DNA of 20,296 nucleotides. Origin: JBHHWH01 sp046756405. GTDB lineage: Bacteria > Actinomycetota > Acidimicrobiia > Spongiisociales > ZC4RG35. Position numbers and translations under genes: made by a program. Position 1 is the stretch's first letter; each line of letters begins with the position of its first letter. Of this stretch, positions 1 through 7,566 are shown in pieces. Below the pieces are notes generated by a model that did not search any database, had not been told where the DNA came from, and saw nothing but the letters and a program-made list of their open reading frames with translations. Location: the NCBI GenBank assembly GCA_046756405.1, contig JBHHWH010000044.1, positions 1-20,296 on the forward strand, in the 5' to 3' direction.

Positions 1-1
1 G

Positions 2-88
2 GAGCGGGAGTGTCGTGAGCTGCGGCGGGCTAACGCCATTCTGAGGTCGGCGTCAAGGACCTTCGGTAGCAGCTGGGGCGGGATTTGA
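2..88 (+). pseudogene. IS3-family transposase OrfA, C-terminal remnant
   Basis: The plus frame that starts at base 2 reads ERECRELRRANAILRSAS over bases 2-55. This matches the leucine-zipper-like end of IS3-family OrfA proteins, which typically read 'ELRRANEILK.ASAFFA'. OrfA is the helix-turn-helix subunit that binds the element's ends and precedes the DDE OrfB. After the SAS the family similarity stops; the frame runs a few more codons and ends at a TGA (86-88) inside the tRNA fragment. The 5' part lies outside the window. No OrfB, terminal inverted repeat or target duplication is visible, so this is a truncated relic rather than an active element, unless the break is a window artefact. The call rests on a short match of about 18 residues. 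Confidence 0.6.
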
Positions 89-111
89 ACCCGCGACCTT
101 CGGGTTATGAG
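71..111 (-). tRNA. tRNA-Met (CAT) 3' half only, truncated
   Basis: On the minus strand, 41 nt read as the 3' half of a tRNA: anticodon loop CTCATAA (anticodon CAT), 3' anticodon strand CCCGA, variable AGGTC, T-stem GCGGG/CCCGC around loop TTCAAAT, and acceptor strand CCCAGCT. No CCA is encoded. The 5' half is missing: the bases that should complete the anticodon stem pair at only three of five positions, and no D-arm or 5' acceptor strand follows before the ispG stop. It is therefore a fragment, not a functional gene. Such 3' halves are the usual att sites of tyrosine integrases, and the fragment adjoins an IS3 relic. It could also be the residue of a deletion or rearrangement. Confidence 0.6.
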
Positions 112-116
112 TTCGA

Positions 117-138
117 AGGGGTACTGAAAGGTACCCCT
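117..138 (-). terminator. Hairpin directly after ispG, possible terminator
   Basis: GGGGTAC (118-124) and GTACCCC (131-137) form a perfect 7-bp stem, extended by one A-T pair, around a 6-nt loop. In the minus direction the stem starts within the ispG stop codon TAG (137-139), so it sits exactly where the long cluster should end. No U-tract follows (the next bases are TTCGAAC), so it is not a classical intrinsic terminator. U-poor hairpins after operons are common in actinobacteria. It could also be part of the tRNA/IS scar. Confidence 0.35.
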
Positions 139-1351
139 ACTCCCCCGCCACCTCGGCGACCCGGGCTTTGCGTTCAGCGACCCGGTTGGCGTCACCCTGG
201 ATCTCGATGAGCTGACGGCGGTCGGCGTCGGCGATCTCTGCGGCTGAGGCGTCGGCGTGGGCCAGGCGGGCCTCCACACCCTCCTCCACCAGCCGTTGCG
301 CCTCCTCCAGCAGGGCCTCCACCATCTCCTCCTCGGCCACCACCCGGACCACCTGACCTTTGATGAACAAATGCCCTCTCCCCCGGCCGGCGGCGATGCC
401 GATGTCCGCCTCCCGGGCTTCCCCCGGGCCGTTGACCACACACCCCATCACCGCCACCTGGATCGGCAGGTTGGCCTCTTCCAGAGCTTGCTGGGCTTTG
501 GTGGCCACCTCGATCACATCCACCTCGGCCCGCCCGCACGACGGGCAGGCGATCAGGTCGAGGCCTTTGCGCTCCCGCAGCCCCAGGAACTCCAGGAGCT
601 GGCGGCCCGCCTTGGCCTCCTCCACCGGGTCGGCGGTGAGGGAGAAACGGATCGTGTCCCCGATGCCCTCGTTCAACAGGGTGGCGATCCCGGCCACACT
701 CTTGATCAGCCCCGCCGGAGGCGGCCCTGCCTCGGTCACTCCAAGGTGGAGGGGATAGTCCACCGTGTCGGCGAGGAGTCGGTAAGACGCCACCATCAGG
801 GGAACGTTGGAATGCTTCACCGAGATCTTGATGTCGGTGAAGTCCACCTCCTCCAGGTAGCGAATCTCGGTGAGCGCCGACTCCACCAGCGCCTCCGGCA
901 CCGGCGATCCGTACTTGGCCAGCAGATCCTTGTCCAAAGACCCCGCGTTCACCCCCACCCGGATGGGCACTCCGCGATCCTTCGCTTCCCGGGCCACGGT
1001 CTTGATGTGGTCCTCTTTGCGAATGTTTCCCGGGTTCAACCGCAGGCCATCAACCCCCGCCTCCAAGGCGGCCAGGGCCAGCCGGTACTGGTAGTGGATG
1101 TCGGCGATGATCGGCACCGGGCTGCGGGGGACGATCTCGGCCAGGCCTTCGGCCGCCTCCACCTCGTTGCAGGTGATACGAATGATGTCGGCCCCGGCGC
1201 CGGCCAGGGCGTAAACCTGGGCCAGGGTGGCGTCGACGTCGGCTGTCTTAGTGGTGGTCATCGACTGGACGGAGACCGGGGCCCCACCGCCGACGGCCAC
1301 CGAACCCACCTTCACCTGCCGGGTCTGGCGTCGCTGCAAGCTCACGGCCAT
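137..1351 (-). CDS. ispG: 4-hydroxy-3-methylbut-2-en-1-yl diphosphate synthase (GcpE)
   Basis: Converts MEcPP to HMBPP, the penultimate step of the MEP isoprenoid pathway, with a [4Fe-4S] cluster. The protein has 404 residues. The N-terminal TIM barrel shows the family strings RRQTRQVKVG and QSMTTTKTADVDAT. The cluster ligands are C269 and C272 (ACPSCGR), C304 (VMGCVVNGPGE) and E311. The last 40 or so residues form an Ala/Glu-rich extension beyond the usual end. The start is ATG with only a weak ribosome site (GGCGGG). The gene follows rseP by 22 nt and is the last of the rpsB-to-ispG cluster. dxr of the same pathway lies two genes upstream, so isoprenoid synthesis is co-expressed with translation and lipid genes, an order common in actinobacteria. 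Confidence 0.97.
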   Translation of the reverse strand: MAVSLQRRQTRQVKVGSVAVGGGAPVSVQSMTTTKTADVDATLAQVYALAGAGADIIRITCNEVEAAEGLAEIVPRSPVPIIADIHYQYRLALAALEAGVDGLRLNPGNIRKEDHIKTVAREAKDRGVPIRVGVNAGSLDKDLLAKYGSPVPEALVESALTEIRYLEEVDFTDIKISVKHSNVPLMVASYRLLADTVDYPLHLGVTEAGPPPAGLIKSVAGIATLLNEGIGDTIRFSLTADPVEEAKAGRQLLEFLGLRERKGLDLIACPSCGRAEVDVIEVATKAQQALEEANLPIQVAVMGCVVNGPGEAREADIGIAAGRGRGHLFIKGQVVRVVAEEEMVEALLEEAQRLVEEGVEARLAHADASAAEIADADRRQLIEIQGDANRVAERKARVAEVAGE

Positions 1352-1373
1352 AACGGTAGACCCGCCGGGTGGG

Positions 1374-2456
1374 CTAGAGGTCGATGGGGTTGGTGATGTC
1401 CAGGATCACCGCAACCACGCCCAAGAAGACGAAGATGCCGATCACCGCCGCGGCCACCGGGATGAGACGGCGGATGTCAGCTTGACGTCCGGTGAGCTTC
1501 TCGTAGAGGGCGACGGCGAAGTGGCCGCCGTCCAGGGGGAACAGTGGCAGTAGGTTGATCGTGGCCAGGATCACGTTGACAAAGGCGAGGACCCCAAAGA
1601 AGTAGCTGATGTTCTGGGCCTGGCTGCCGATGGCCACGATGCCGATGGGGCTGACGGGACGGATCTCCTGGGGGATGTCGGTCTCGCCTCCCAGCACCCC
1701 CACGTACTGGGCGAGGCTGGAGGGGCGGAACATTTCGTAGAGGGCAGAGAAGGTGTCTTCGATGCCGGACCAGACAAGCTGACCGGAGTAGCCGACGGCG
1801 GCCCCGGCGCCCACCTCCATGATCTCCACGAGGGGGGCCATGCCGAGGAACCCGGCCCCGGGAACAGCGTCGCTCTCGGCCAGGTCGACGGCCAGGGTCA
1901 CCACTTGCCCGTCTCGGTCCACGGTGACCGTGGTGGGGCCAGGGCCGATCTGTTGCAGGGCAGCGGGAATGTCGTCCCAGACGCTGACCTCGTGGGATCC
2001 GACAGAGAGAATGATGTCACCTTCTTCCAGACCGGCCACCGCGGCAGGTGAGGCGGCCACCACCTCGGCCACCACCGGCTGGGGCTCTCCCGGTACGCCG
2101 TTGGCGAGGACCACCCCGTAGAAGATGAGGAAGGCGATGAGGAAGTTAGTTCCCACTCCGGCGAGGACGACGACGCTCTTCTCCCAGAACTTCTTCTCCC
2201 GGTAGGTGCGGCCCATGTCGGCGGGGGCCACCTCCTCGAGAGGGTTCATACCGATGATCCGCACATACCCGCCCAGGGGCAGCAGCTTGAAACCGTATTC
2301 GGTCTCCCCCTTCTTCACCGACCACAGCTTGGGACCGAACCCAAAGAAGAACTCGGTGGCCTTCATCCCCACGGCTTTGGCCGCGAGGAAGTGGCCGGCC
2401 TCGTGGGCCGTGACGAAGAGGACGATGGCGATGGCCGCCGCTAAACCGCCGAGCAT
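1374..2456 (-). CDS. rseP: Site-2 intramembrane metalloprotease, RseP/Rip1 type (M50)
   Basis: A zinc protease that cuts transmembrane substrates such as anti-sigma factors within the inner membrane. The 360-residue protein has its first membrane helix at about 4-24 with the HEAGH zinc motif (18-22), and a GxxxN-type segment near 100-115 (AGVGTNFLIAF). A single PDZ domain spans about 127-195 (ASPAAVAGLEEGDIILSV). The third zinc ligand is in NLLPLFPLDGGH (301-312), and a last helix lies at about 331-352. One PDZ domain, as in actinobacterial Rip1, contrasts with two in E. coli RseP. The ATG at 2454-2456 is the first possible start, since a TAG precedes it in frame. GGAGG lies about 11 nt upstream. 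dxr ends 25 nt before it. Confidence 0.95.
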   Translation of the reverse strand: MLGGLAAAIAIVLFVTAHEAGHFLAAKAVGMKATEFFFGFGPKLWSVKKGETEYGFKLLPLGGYVRIIGMNPLEEVAPADMGRTYREKKFWEKSVVVLAGVGTNFLIAFLIFYGVVLANGVPGEPQPVVAEVVAASPAAVAGLEEGDIILSVGSHEVSVWDDIPAALQQIGPGPTTVTVDRDGQVVTLAVDLAESDAVPGAGFLGMAPLVEIMEVGAGAAVGYSGQLVWSGIEDTFSALYEMFRPSSLAQYVGVLGGETDIPQEIRPVSPIGIVAIGSQAQNISYFFGVLAFVNVILATINLLPLFPLDGGHFAVALYEKLTGRQADIRRLIPVAAAVIGIFVFLGVVAVILDITNPIDL

Positions 2457-2481
2457 GCTCCCACGCTACCTCCGGTACGCC

Positions 2482-3627
2482 TCAACAACGGCCGGCGATG
2501 AAACTCGACGCCACCGCACGGGCCTCGCGGTCGGCTTCGAGGACGTCGGCGACGGTCTCCAGCTCCCGCCACTCCACCTGCTCCAGGGTGCGGGAAACCA
2601 CCTCGGTGATGCCGAGGAATCCCAGCCTCCGCTGGAGGAACGCCTCCACCGCCACCTCGTCGGCGGCGTTCAGCACCGCCGGGGCCGAACCGCCCTTTCG
2701 GCCCGCCTCGTAGGCCAGGTCCAGGGCAGGGAAGGCCTCCCGGTCGGGCTCTTCGAAGCTGAGCTCCAGTCCCGGCAGGGTGAAGGGCTCCCCCGGCGAC
2801 GGTGCCCGTTCCGGGACGGTGAGGGCGAACTGGATGGGGATCCGCATGTCTGGGTGTCCGAGATGACCCTTCCATGACCCGTCGACGAACTCCACCGCCG
2901 AATGGAGGATCGACTGGGGATGGACGACAACGTCGATCCGACCGAAGTCCACGTCGAAGAGGAAGTGGGCTTCGATCACCTCCAGGGCCTTGTTGAACAG
3001 GGTGGCGGAGTCGATGGTGATTCGCCTCCCCATGTCCCAGGTGGGATGCTGGAGGGCCTCCTCGGGAGTGACCGCCTCCAGTTCCTCACGGCTACGCCCC
3101 CGGAAGGGGCCTCCGGAGGCGGTGAGGATCAACCGGGCCACCGACTCGGGGGGCTCTCCCATCAGGCACTGGTAGAGGGCGGAGTGCTCGGAGTCCACCG
3201 GGACCAGCTCGCCTCCGCCTTCCGCAAGGACCTGTTTCACCACCGGACCGCCGGCGACCAGGCTCTCCTTGTTGGCCAGGGCAACCCGGTTCCCCGCCTC
3301 CAAGGCGGCCACCGTGGCCTCGAGGCCGGCGGCGCCGACGATCCCGTTGACCACGATCGACTCCGGTCTGGCCGCCGCCTCCAGCAGGGCGTCGGAGCCG
3401 AAACGGACAGCCCGGCCCACCTTCTCGACGAATTCGGCCCGCTCCTCCGAGGACCCGCCCACCACCACCACCTCGGTGTCGGGCCAGGCGCGAGCGATCC
3501 CGGCGAGTTCGGGGGAGGGACGCCGGGCGGCGAGGACCGCCACCGGCCACCCGAGACGCTCCACCACCTCCAACGCTTGGGTGCCGATGGAGCCGGTCGC
3601 CCCGAGGACGACCACCGGGCGGCTCAC
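2482..3627 (-). CDS. dxr: 1-deoxy-D-xylulose-5-phosphate reductoisomerase
   Basis: Makes MEP from DXP with NADPH and a divalent metal, the first committed step of the MEP pathway. The length (381 residues) is normal. The NADPH loop GATGSIGTQALE is at 9-20, ANKESLV at 118-124, and the metal ligands are D145 and E147 (VDSEHSAL) and E216 (NKALEVIEA). The substrate loops SGGPFRG (171-177) and HPQSILHS (236-243) are intact. It starts with GTG, and the first four bases GTGA overlap the cdsA stop TGA, which implies translational coupling. It acts in the cytoplasm and shares the pathway with ispG at the end of this cluster. Confidence 0.97.
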   Translation of the reverse strand: MSRPVVVLGATGSIGTQALEVVERLGWPVAVLAARRPSPELAGIARAWPDTEVVVVGGSSEERAEFVEKVGRAVRFGSDALLEAAARPESIVVNGIVGAAGLEATVAALEAGNRVALANKESLVAGGPVVKQVLAEGGGELVPVDSEHSALYQCLMGEPPESVARLILTASGGPFRGRSREELEAVTPEEALQHPTWDMGRRITIDSATLFNKALEVIEAHFLFDVDFGRIDVVVHPQSILHSAVEFVDGSWKGHLGHPDMRIPIQFALTVPERAPSPGEPFTLPGLELSFEEPDREAFPALDLAYEAGRKGGSAPAVLNAADEVAVEAFLQRRLGFLGITEVVSRTLEQVEWRELETVADVLEADREARAVASSFIAGRC

Positions 3628-4742
3628 AGCAGACCGAAACCCCGGAACAGCACGTAGACGGCGGGCACCACGAACAGGAAGGCGTCGATGCGGTCGATCA
3701 TCCCGCCGTGGCCGGGGAGGACCGAACCCATGTCCTTGACGTCCAGGCTGCGCTTCACCGCCGACTCGGCCAGGTCGCCCAGGGGGCCGATGATCCCGAT
3801 CAGCCCGGCGGTGATCAGAGCACGGGTGAGGCCTATGCCCTCCCAGGCGGGGAACGTGGCCAGTACCGACGCCGCCACCGCTCCTGTGATCAGCCCTCCG
3901 AAGAAGCCCTCAACGGTCTTGTTGGGAGAGACCACCGGAGCCAGCTTGCGGCTGCCCACCGCCCGGCCGGAGAAGTAGGCGCCGATGTCGTTCAGTGCGG
4001 TGACCACGACGATGAACAGGATGTAGGAGACGGGATGGGGACCCTTGGCAATGAGGATGGCAAAGGCCAGCATTCCCACCCAGGCCAGGCCGAGGAGGGT
4101 CACCGAGGCGTTCTCCAGGGGGTCGCGGCGTGTGGACAGGGAGTAGAAGAGGACCGTGGCCAGGGCTATGGCGGCGGCCCAGCCGCCGATGGAGACCACA
4201 CCCCAGTTCTGGGCTCCTACGCCCATCAGCACCACACCGACCAGCCCGAACAGGGCCAGGGGCCGGTAGCCGCGGCTGCGCAGGGTGGCGTAGAGCTCGC
4301 CGAGGGCGAGGATCATCACCAGGATCACAAAGGTGCTGAACCACCATCCGCCGAGGAGAAGGCTGCCTAGAAACAACCCGAAGATGATCAGCCCGGAGAC
4401 CACCCGTAGCAGCAGGTCAGAGGCGGCGGCCTGTTCCAGGACCTCCAGCTCCTCCTCGGTGGGAGCCTCTCCGCCGGCCATGTCCTCGAAGCCCACCAGG
4501 CCTGACCCCACGCCGGGAAGGGTGGCGGCCACGGCCTGCTGCTCCCACTCCTCGGAGGCTGCCCGGCTCACCTCAGCGGCCAAGTCCTTGTACTCCTCGG
4601 TGGTGGCGGTGAGGTACTCCTCGGAGGTGATCTCCGCTTCGTCGTCGCCGACGCCGGGAAGGGGCACCACCTCGGCGCCCAGCTCGGAGGATTCCTCTTC
4701 GGGGGGAATCGCACCGCCCGTGTTGTCGTCTTGGTCGGTCAA
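3624..4742 (-). CDS. cdsA: Phosphatidate cytidylyltransferase (CDP-diacylglycerol synthase)
   Basis: Makes CDP-diacylglycerol from phosphatidic acid and CTP in the membrane, the branch point to anionic phospholipids and PI. The C-terminal signature is complete, from SAVKRSLDVKDMG (near 327) to LPGHGGMIDRID. Residues 111 to 372 hold roughly eight hydrophobic helices. Residues 1-110 form a long, soluble, very acidic N-terminal tail in which LPGVG occurs twice (28-32 and 75-79); I do not know its function. The start is TTG (4740-4742), one base after the frr stop. A GAGG sequence overlapping that stop may be the ribosome site. A shorter start inside the tail cannot be excluded. Confidence 0.95.
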   Translation of the reverse strand: MTDQDDNTGGAIPPEEESSELGAEVVPLPGVGDDEAEITSEEYLTATTEEYKDLAAEVSRAASEEWEQQAVAATLPGVGSGLVGFEDMAGGEAPTEEELEVLEQAAASDLLLRVVSGLIIFGLFLGSLLLGGWWFSTFVILVMILALGELYATLRSRGYRPLALFGLVGVVLMGVGAQNWGVVSIGGWAAAIALATVLFYSLSTRRDPLENASVTLLGLAWVGMLAFAILIAKGPHPVSYILFIVVVTALNDIGAYFSGRAVGSRKLAPVVSPNKTVEGFFGGLITGAVAASVLATFPAWEGIGLTRALITAGLIGIIGPLGDLAESAVKRSLDVKDMGSVLPGHGGMIDRIDAFLFVVPAVYVLFRGFGLL

Positions 4743-4743
4743 G

Positions 4744-5295
4744 TCAGACCTCTAGTAGTTCTTCTTCCTTGTTGTGGAGGAGACTGTCGATCTTCTCCAC
4801 GTGCTTGTCGGTGAGCTTCTGTAGCTCGTCTTCGCCGCGGCGGATGTCGTCGTCGGAGATCTCCCCGTGGAGGGCCTCCATGTCAGACTTGATGTGCCTT
4901 CTCACGTTACGCACTGCCACCCGGCCCTCTTCGGCCATGTGCCGTACCAGCCGGATCAGCTCCTTGCGCCGTTCCTCGGTCAGCGGGGGGAAGGCGATAC
5001 GGATCACGTTGCCGTCGTTGGAGGGGTTGAGACCCAGGTCGGAGTGCTGGATGGCCCTCTCGATGTCGTTGACCGTCGACTTGTCGAAGGGCTGGATAAC
5101 CAGCAGCCGAGGCTCAGGGACCGAGATCGTGGCGAGTTGCTGGAGGGGTGTGGGGCTGCCGTAGTAGTCCACGGTGATCCGGTGGAGGAGCTGGGGGTTG
5201 GCCCGTCCGGTGCGCACCGTGGAGAACTCCCCGGCGACATGATCAACGGCCATCTCCATCTTGTGTTCGGCCTCGGCCAAGAGGTCGCTGATCAC
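4744..5295 (-). CDS. frr: Ribosome recycling factor
   Basis: Releases ribosomes from mRNA after termination together with EF-G. I chose the GTG at 5293-5295: GGGAGGA lies about 8 nt upstream, and the resulting 183 residues match the usual length of about 185. Upstream in-frame codons only shadow pyrH. Diagnostic strings include EFSTVRTGRANP, YYGSPTPLQQLATISVPEPR, IQPFDKST, IAFPPLTEERRKELI and the C-terminal helix region DELQKLTDKHVEKID. It follows pyrH by 20 nt and runs directly into cdsA. Confidence 0.96.
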   Translation of the reverse strand: MISDLLAEAEHKMEMAVDHVAGEFSTVRTGRANPQLLHRITVDYYGSPTPLQQLATISVPEPRLLVIQPFDKSTVNDIERAIQHSDLGLNPSNDGNVIRIAFPPLTEERRKELIRLVRHMAEEGRVAVRNVRRHIKSDMEALHGEISDDDIRRGEDELQKLTDKHVEKIDSLLHNKEEELLEV

Positions 5296-5315
5296 TGTCT
5301 TATTCCTCCCGTCGC

Positions 5316-6029
5316 TCAGTGGACCACGGTGCCGATCTCGTCTCCGCGAATGGCCTTGACGATGTTCCCGGCAACGGTCATGTCGAACACACGGATCGGC
5401 ACACCATGCTCTTTGCACATCGTAACGGCGGTGGCATCCATCACCCGCAGTTCCTGGGCGATGAACTCCATGTAGGTCAGCTCGCTCATGAGGGAGGCGC
5501 CCTCATGGGTCTTCGGGTCGGCGTCATAGATGCCGTCCACCTTGGAGGCTTTGAGCAGCTCGACTGCGCCGATCTCGATGGCGCGCAGGGCCGCGGTGGT
5601 GTCGGTAGTGAAGAACGGGCTTCCGGTGCCGGCGGCGAAGATCACCACCCTCCCCTTCTCCAGGTGGCGGATGGCACGCAGCCGGATGTAGGGCTCGGCC
5701 AGCTCCTGCATGGTGATAGCGCTCTGGACGCGGGTGGTCACTCCCTGCTTCTCCAGGGCGTCACGGAGGGCGAGGGCGTTGATGACCGTGGCCAGCATCC
5801 CCATGTAGTCGGCGGTGGCGGGGTCCATGCCCTCGGCGGCTTTGGAGACCCCCCGGAAGATGTTCCCTCCCCCGACCACGACCGCCACCTCGGTGCCGGC
5901 CTTGACCGCCTCGGCGATCTCGGCGGCCACCCGGTGGACCGTCTTGGGATCGATGCCGTAGCCCACCTCCGGGTCGGCGAACGCCTCCCCGGAGAGCTTG
6001 AGCAGTACCCGTCTGTCGTCGTCAGCCAA
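5316..6029 (-). CDS. pyrH: UMP kinase
   Basis: Phosphorylates UMP to UDP for pyrimidine nucleotide supply; the enzyme is a hexamer of the amino-acid-kinase fold. The 237 residues show LLKLSGEAF (9-17), VVGGGNIFRG, the AGTGSPFFTTDTTAALRA segment and the C-terminal PIRVFDMTVAGNI. The start is TTG (6027-6029), with an AGGGAGG ribosome site (6034-6040) that overlaps the tsf stop TAG. The order tsf-pyrH-frr is the common bacterial arrangement and supports one transcript. Confidence 0.97.
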   Translation of the reverse strand: MADDDRRVLLKLSGEAFADPEVGYGIDPKTVHRVAAEIAEAVKAGTEVAVVVGGGNIFRGVSKAAEGMDPATADYMGMLATVINALALRDALEKQGVTTRVQSAITMQELAEPYIRLRAIRHLEKGRVVIFAAGTGSPFFTTDTTAALRAIEIGAVELLKASKVDGIYDADPKTHEGASLMSELTYMEFIAQELRVMDATAVTMCKEHGVPIRVFDMTVAGNIVKAIRGDEIGTVVH

Positions 6030-6038
6030 AAGCCCTCC

Positions 6039-6650
6039 CTAGCCGCCTACCGCCAACCTAGCGATGCGGCGCACCGAGATGTTCTCCCCCATTCTGGAGG
6101 CGAGGGAGGCCACCATGTCGCCCACGGTGCCCTCGAACTTCTCCGGGTTGACGAATTTCTGGTCGTAAAGGACGTTCTCGGCGTACCAGGCCTCCAGTTT
6201 GCCTTCGACGATCCGGTCGATGACCGCCTCGGGCTTGCCTTCGGCTTCGGCCTGGCGGCGGATGAGATCCTTCTCCTTCTCCAGCTCGGCGGGGTCCACT
6301 TCCTCCCGGGTGACCCAACGGGGATCTCCCCACGAGATGTGCATGGCGATGTCGTCGGCCACTTGACGGAACTCATCGTTCTTGGCGACGAAATCGGTCT
6401 CGCAGGCCAACTCGACCAGCACACCGAGGACCGGACGGTCGTTCTGGTAGTGGATGTAGGAGCCGATGGTCCCTTCCGTAGCCTCCCGATCGGAGCGTTT
6501 GGCCATCTTGGCCTGGCCCCACTCCCGCAACAGCTCGAAGGCCTTTTCCATGTCGCCGCCGGCCTCGGTGAGGGCCTTCTTGGCGTCCATCATCCCCACG
6601 CCGGCGTCGTGGCGCAGCTTCTGGATGTCTTTGGCGGTGAAATCGGACAT
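6039..6650 (-). CDS. tsf: Elongation factor Ts
   Basis: Nucleotide exchange factor for EF-Tu. At 203 residues it is the short form, with one core repeat rather than the two of the E. coli protein (about 280 residues). The UBA-like N-terminus (1-50, LRHDAGVGMMDAKKAL) and the TDFVAKND motif (85-92), which contacts EF-Tu, are intact. The C-terminal part reads VGDMVASLASRMGENISVRRI. AGGAG lies 5-6 nt upstream of the ATG. It follows rpsB by 14 nt, the classical pairing. Confidence 0.96.
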   Translation of the reverse strand: MSDFTAKDIQKLRHDAGVGMMDAKKALTEAGGDMEKAFELLREWGQAKMAKRSDREATEGTIGSYIHYQNDRPVLGVLVELACETDFVAKNDEFRQVADDIAMHISWGDPRWVTREEVDPAELEKEKDLIRRQAEAEGKPEAVIDRIVEGKLEAWYAENVLYDQKFVNPEKFEGTVGDMVASLASRMGENISVRRIARLAVGG

Positions 6651-6664
6651 TTCTCTCCTAGCTC

Positions 6665-7417
6665 TCAGGACTCTTCGCCGGCGGCCTCGGCAGCCTCGTC
6701 GGCCCCCTCCGCCTCGACGGTGCGTTTCTTGGTCGCCTGCTCCCTACCTTCGATGATGGCGTCGGCAATAGCCCCTGCGATCAGGTCGGCGGCCCGTATA
6801 GCGTCGTCGTTCCCGGCGATCACGTAGTCGATCGGATCCGGGTCGGCGTTGGAGTCGACCAGGGCGATGATGGGGATGCCCAGGCGGTTGGCCTCCTTGA
6901 CCGCGGTGGCCTCAGTGATGATGTCGACGATGAACACCGCGTCGGGGATCTTCTGCATGTCGGCGACGCCACCCAGGTTGTACTCCAGCTTGGACAGCTC
7001 CCGCCGCAGCCGGAGACGCTCCTTTTTGGGCAGCTCGTCCATCTCCCCGCTGGCCTCCATCCGGCGCAGCTCCCTCATGTAGAAGACCCGCTTTTGGATG
7101 GTGGCGAAGTTGGTGAGCATCCCTCCCAGCCAACGGTGGGTCACATAGGGCATCCCCGCCCTCTGGGCGTGGGAGGCCACCGCGTCCTGGGCCTGCTTCT
7201 TGGTGCCCACAAAGAGGACCGTGCCCCCGTCGGCGGCGACGTTCTTCACGAACTCCTGGGCCTTGGCGACCTGTTCGATCGTCTGACGCAGGTCGATGAT
7301 GTGGATGCCGTTGCGCTCTATATAGATGTACGGCTTCATCTTGGGGTTCCAGCGTCGGGTCTGATGCCCGAAATGGACGCCGGCCTCCAAGAGCTGCTTC
7401 ATCGTGACTTCGGCCAC
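6665..7417 (-). CDS. rpsB: 30S ribosomal protein S2
   Basis: A structural protein of the small subunit. The start is GTG at 7415-7417, giving VAEVTMKQLLEAGVHFGHQT and 250 residues. It is chosen because AAAGGAG lies about 6 nt upstream and because homology starts there. The open frame continues about 115 codons further upstream, but that extension is low-complexity Arg/Gly/Pro/Trp sequence with no S2 similarity. Family strings include HFGHQTRRWNPKMKPYIY, FVGTKKQAQDAV, HRWLGGMLTNF and PIIALVDSNADPDPIDYVIAGNDDA. The C-terminal tail is Glu/Ala-rich. This is the first gene of the rpsB-to-ispG cluster, with a candidate promoter about 120 bp upstream. Confidence 0.97.
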   Translation of the reverse strand: MAEVTMKQLLEAGVHFGHQTRRWNPKMKPYIYIERNGIHIIDLRQTIEQVAKAQEFVKNVAADGGTVLFVGTKKQAQDAVASHAQRAGMPYVTHRWLGGMLTNFATIQKRVFYMRELRRMEASGEMDELPKKERLRLRRELSKLEYNLGGVADMQKIPDAVFIVDIITEATAVKEANRLGIPIIALVDSNADPDPIDYVIAGNDDAIRAADLIAGAIADAIIEGREQATKKRTVEAEGADEAAEAAGEES

Positions 7418-7536
7418 GTGATGCTCCTTTCTGGTTGGTTCCTCCGCCCGCTGGGACTGGCCCCACCCGGAGGGTGCCCCCCTTTCCGAGACGCGCTCGA
7501 CCAGTGAGGGGTTGACGGGCGTGCGTGATGGTGGGG

Positions 7537-7566
7537 ATTCTACGGGTAGGGGACAGCAAGCCCCAA
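7537..7566 (-). promoter_or_regulatory. Candidate promoter of the rpsB cluster
   Basis: On the minus strand, TTGGGG (7561-7566) and TAGAAT (7537-7542) are separated by 18 nt. TAGAAT is a good -10 box in an otherwise GC-rich stretch. Initiation near 7530 would give a leader of about 110 nt before the rpsB GTG, long enough for autoregulation by S2, but I see no recognised S2-binding structure. Confidence 0.35.

Noticed and set aside
257..1396. Long plus-strand open frame antisense to ispG
   Set aside because: Its translation is His/Gln/Arg/Gly-rich without any family string, and it mirrors the well-supported ispG codons; such shadows are common in high-GC DNA.
5319..6827. 502-codon plus-strand open frame opposite pyrH and tsf
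   Set aside because: It is long only because both real genes lack certain codons on the opposite strand; it has no recognisable motif and no ribosome site.
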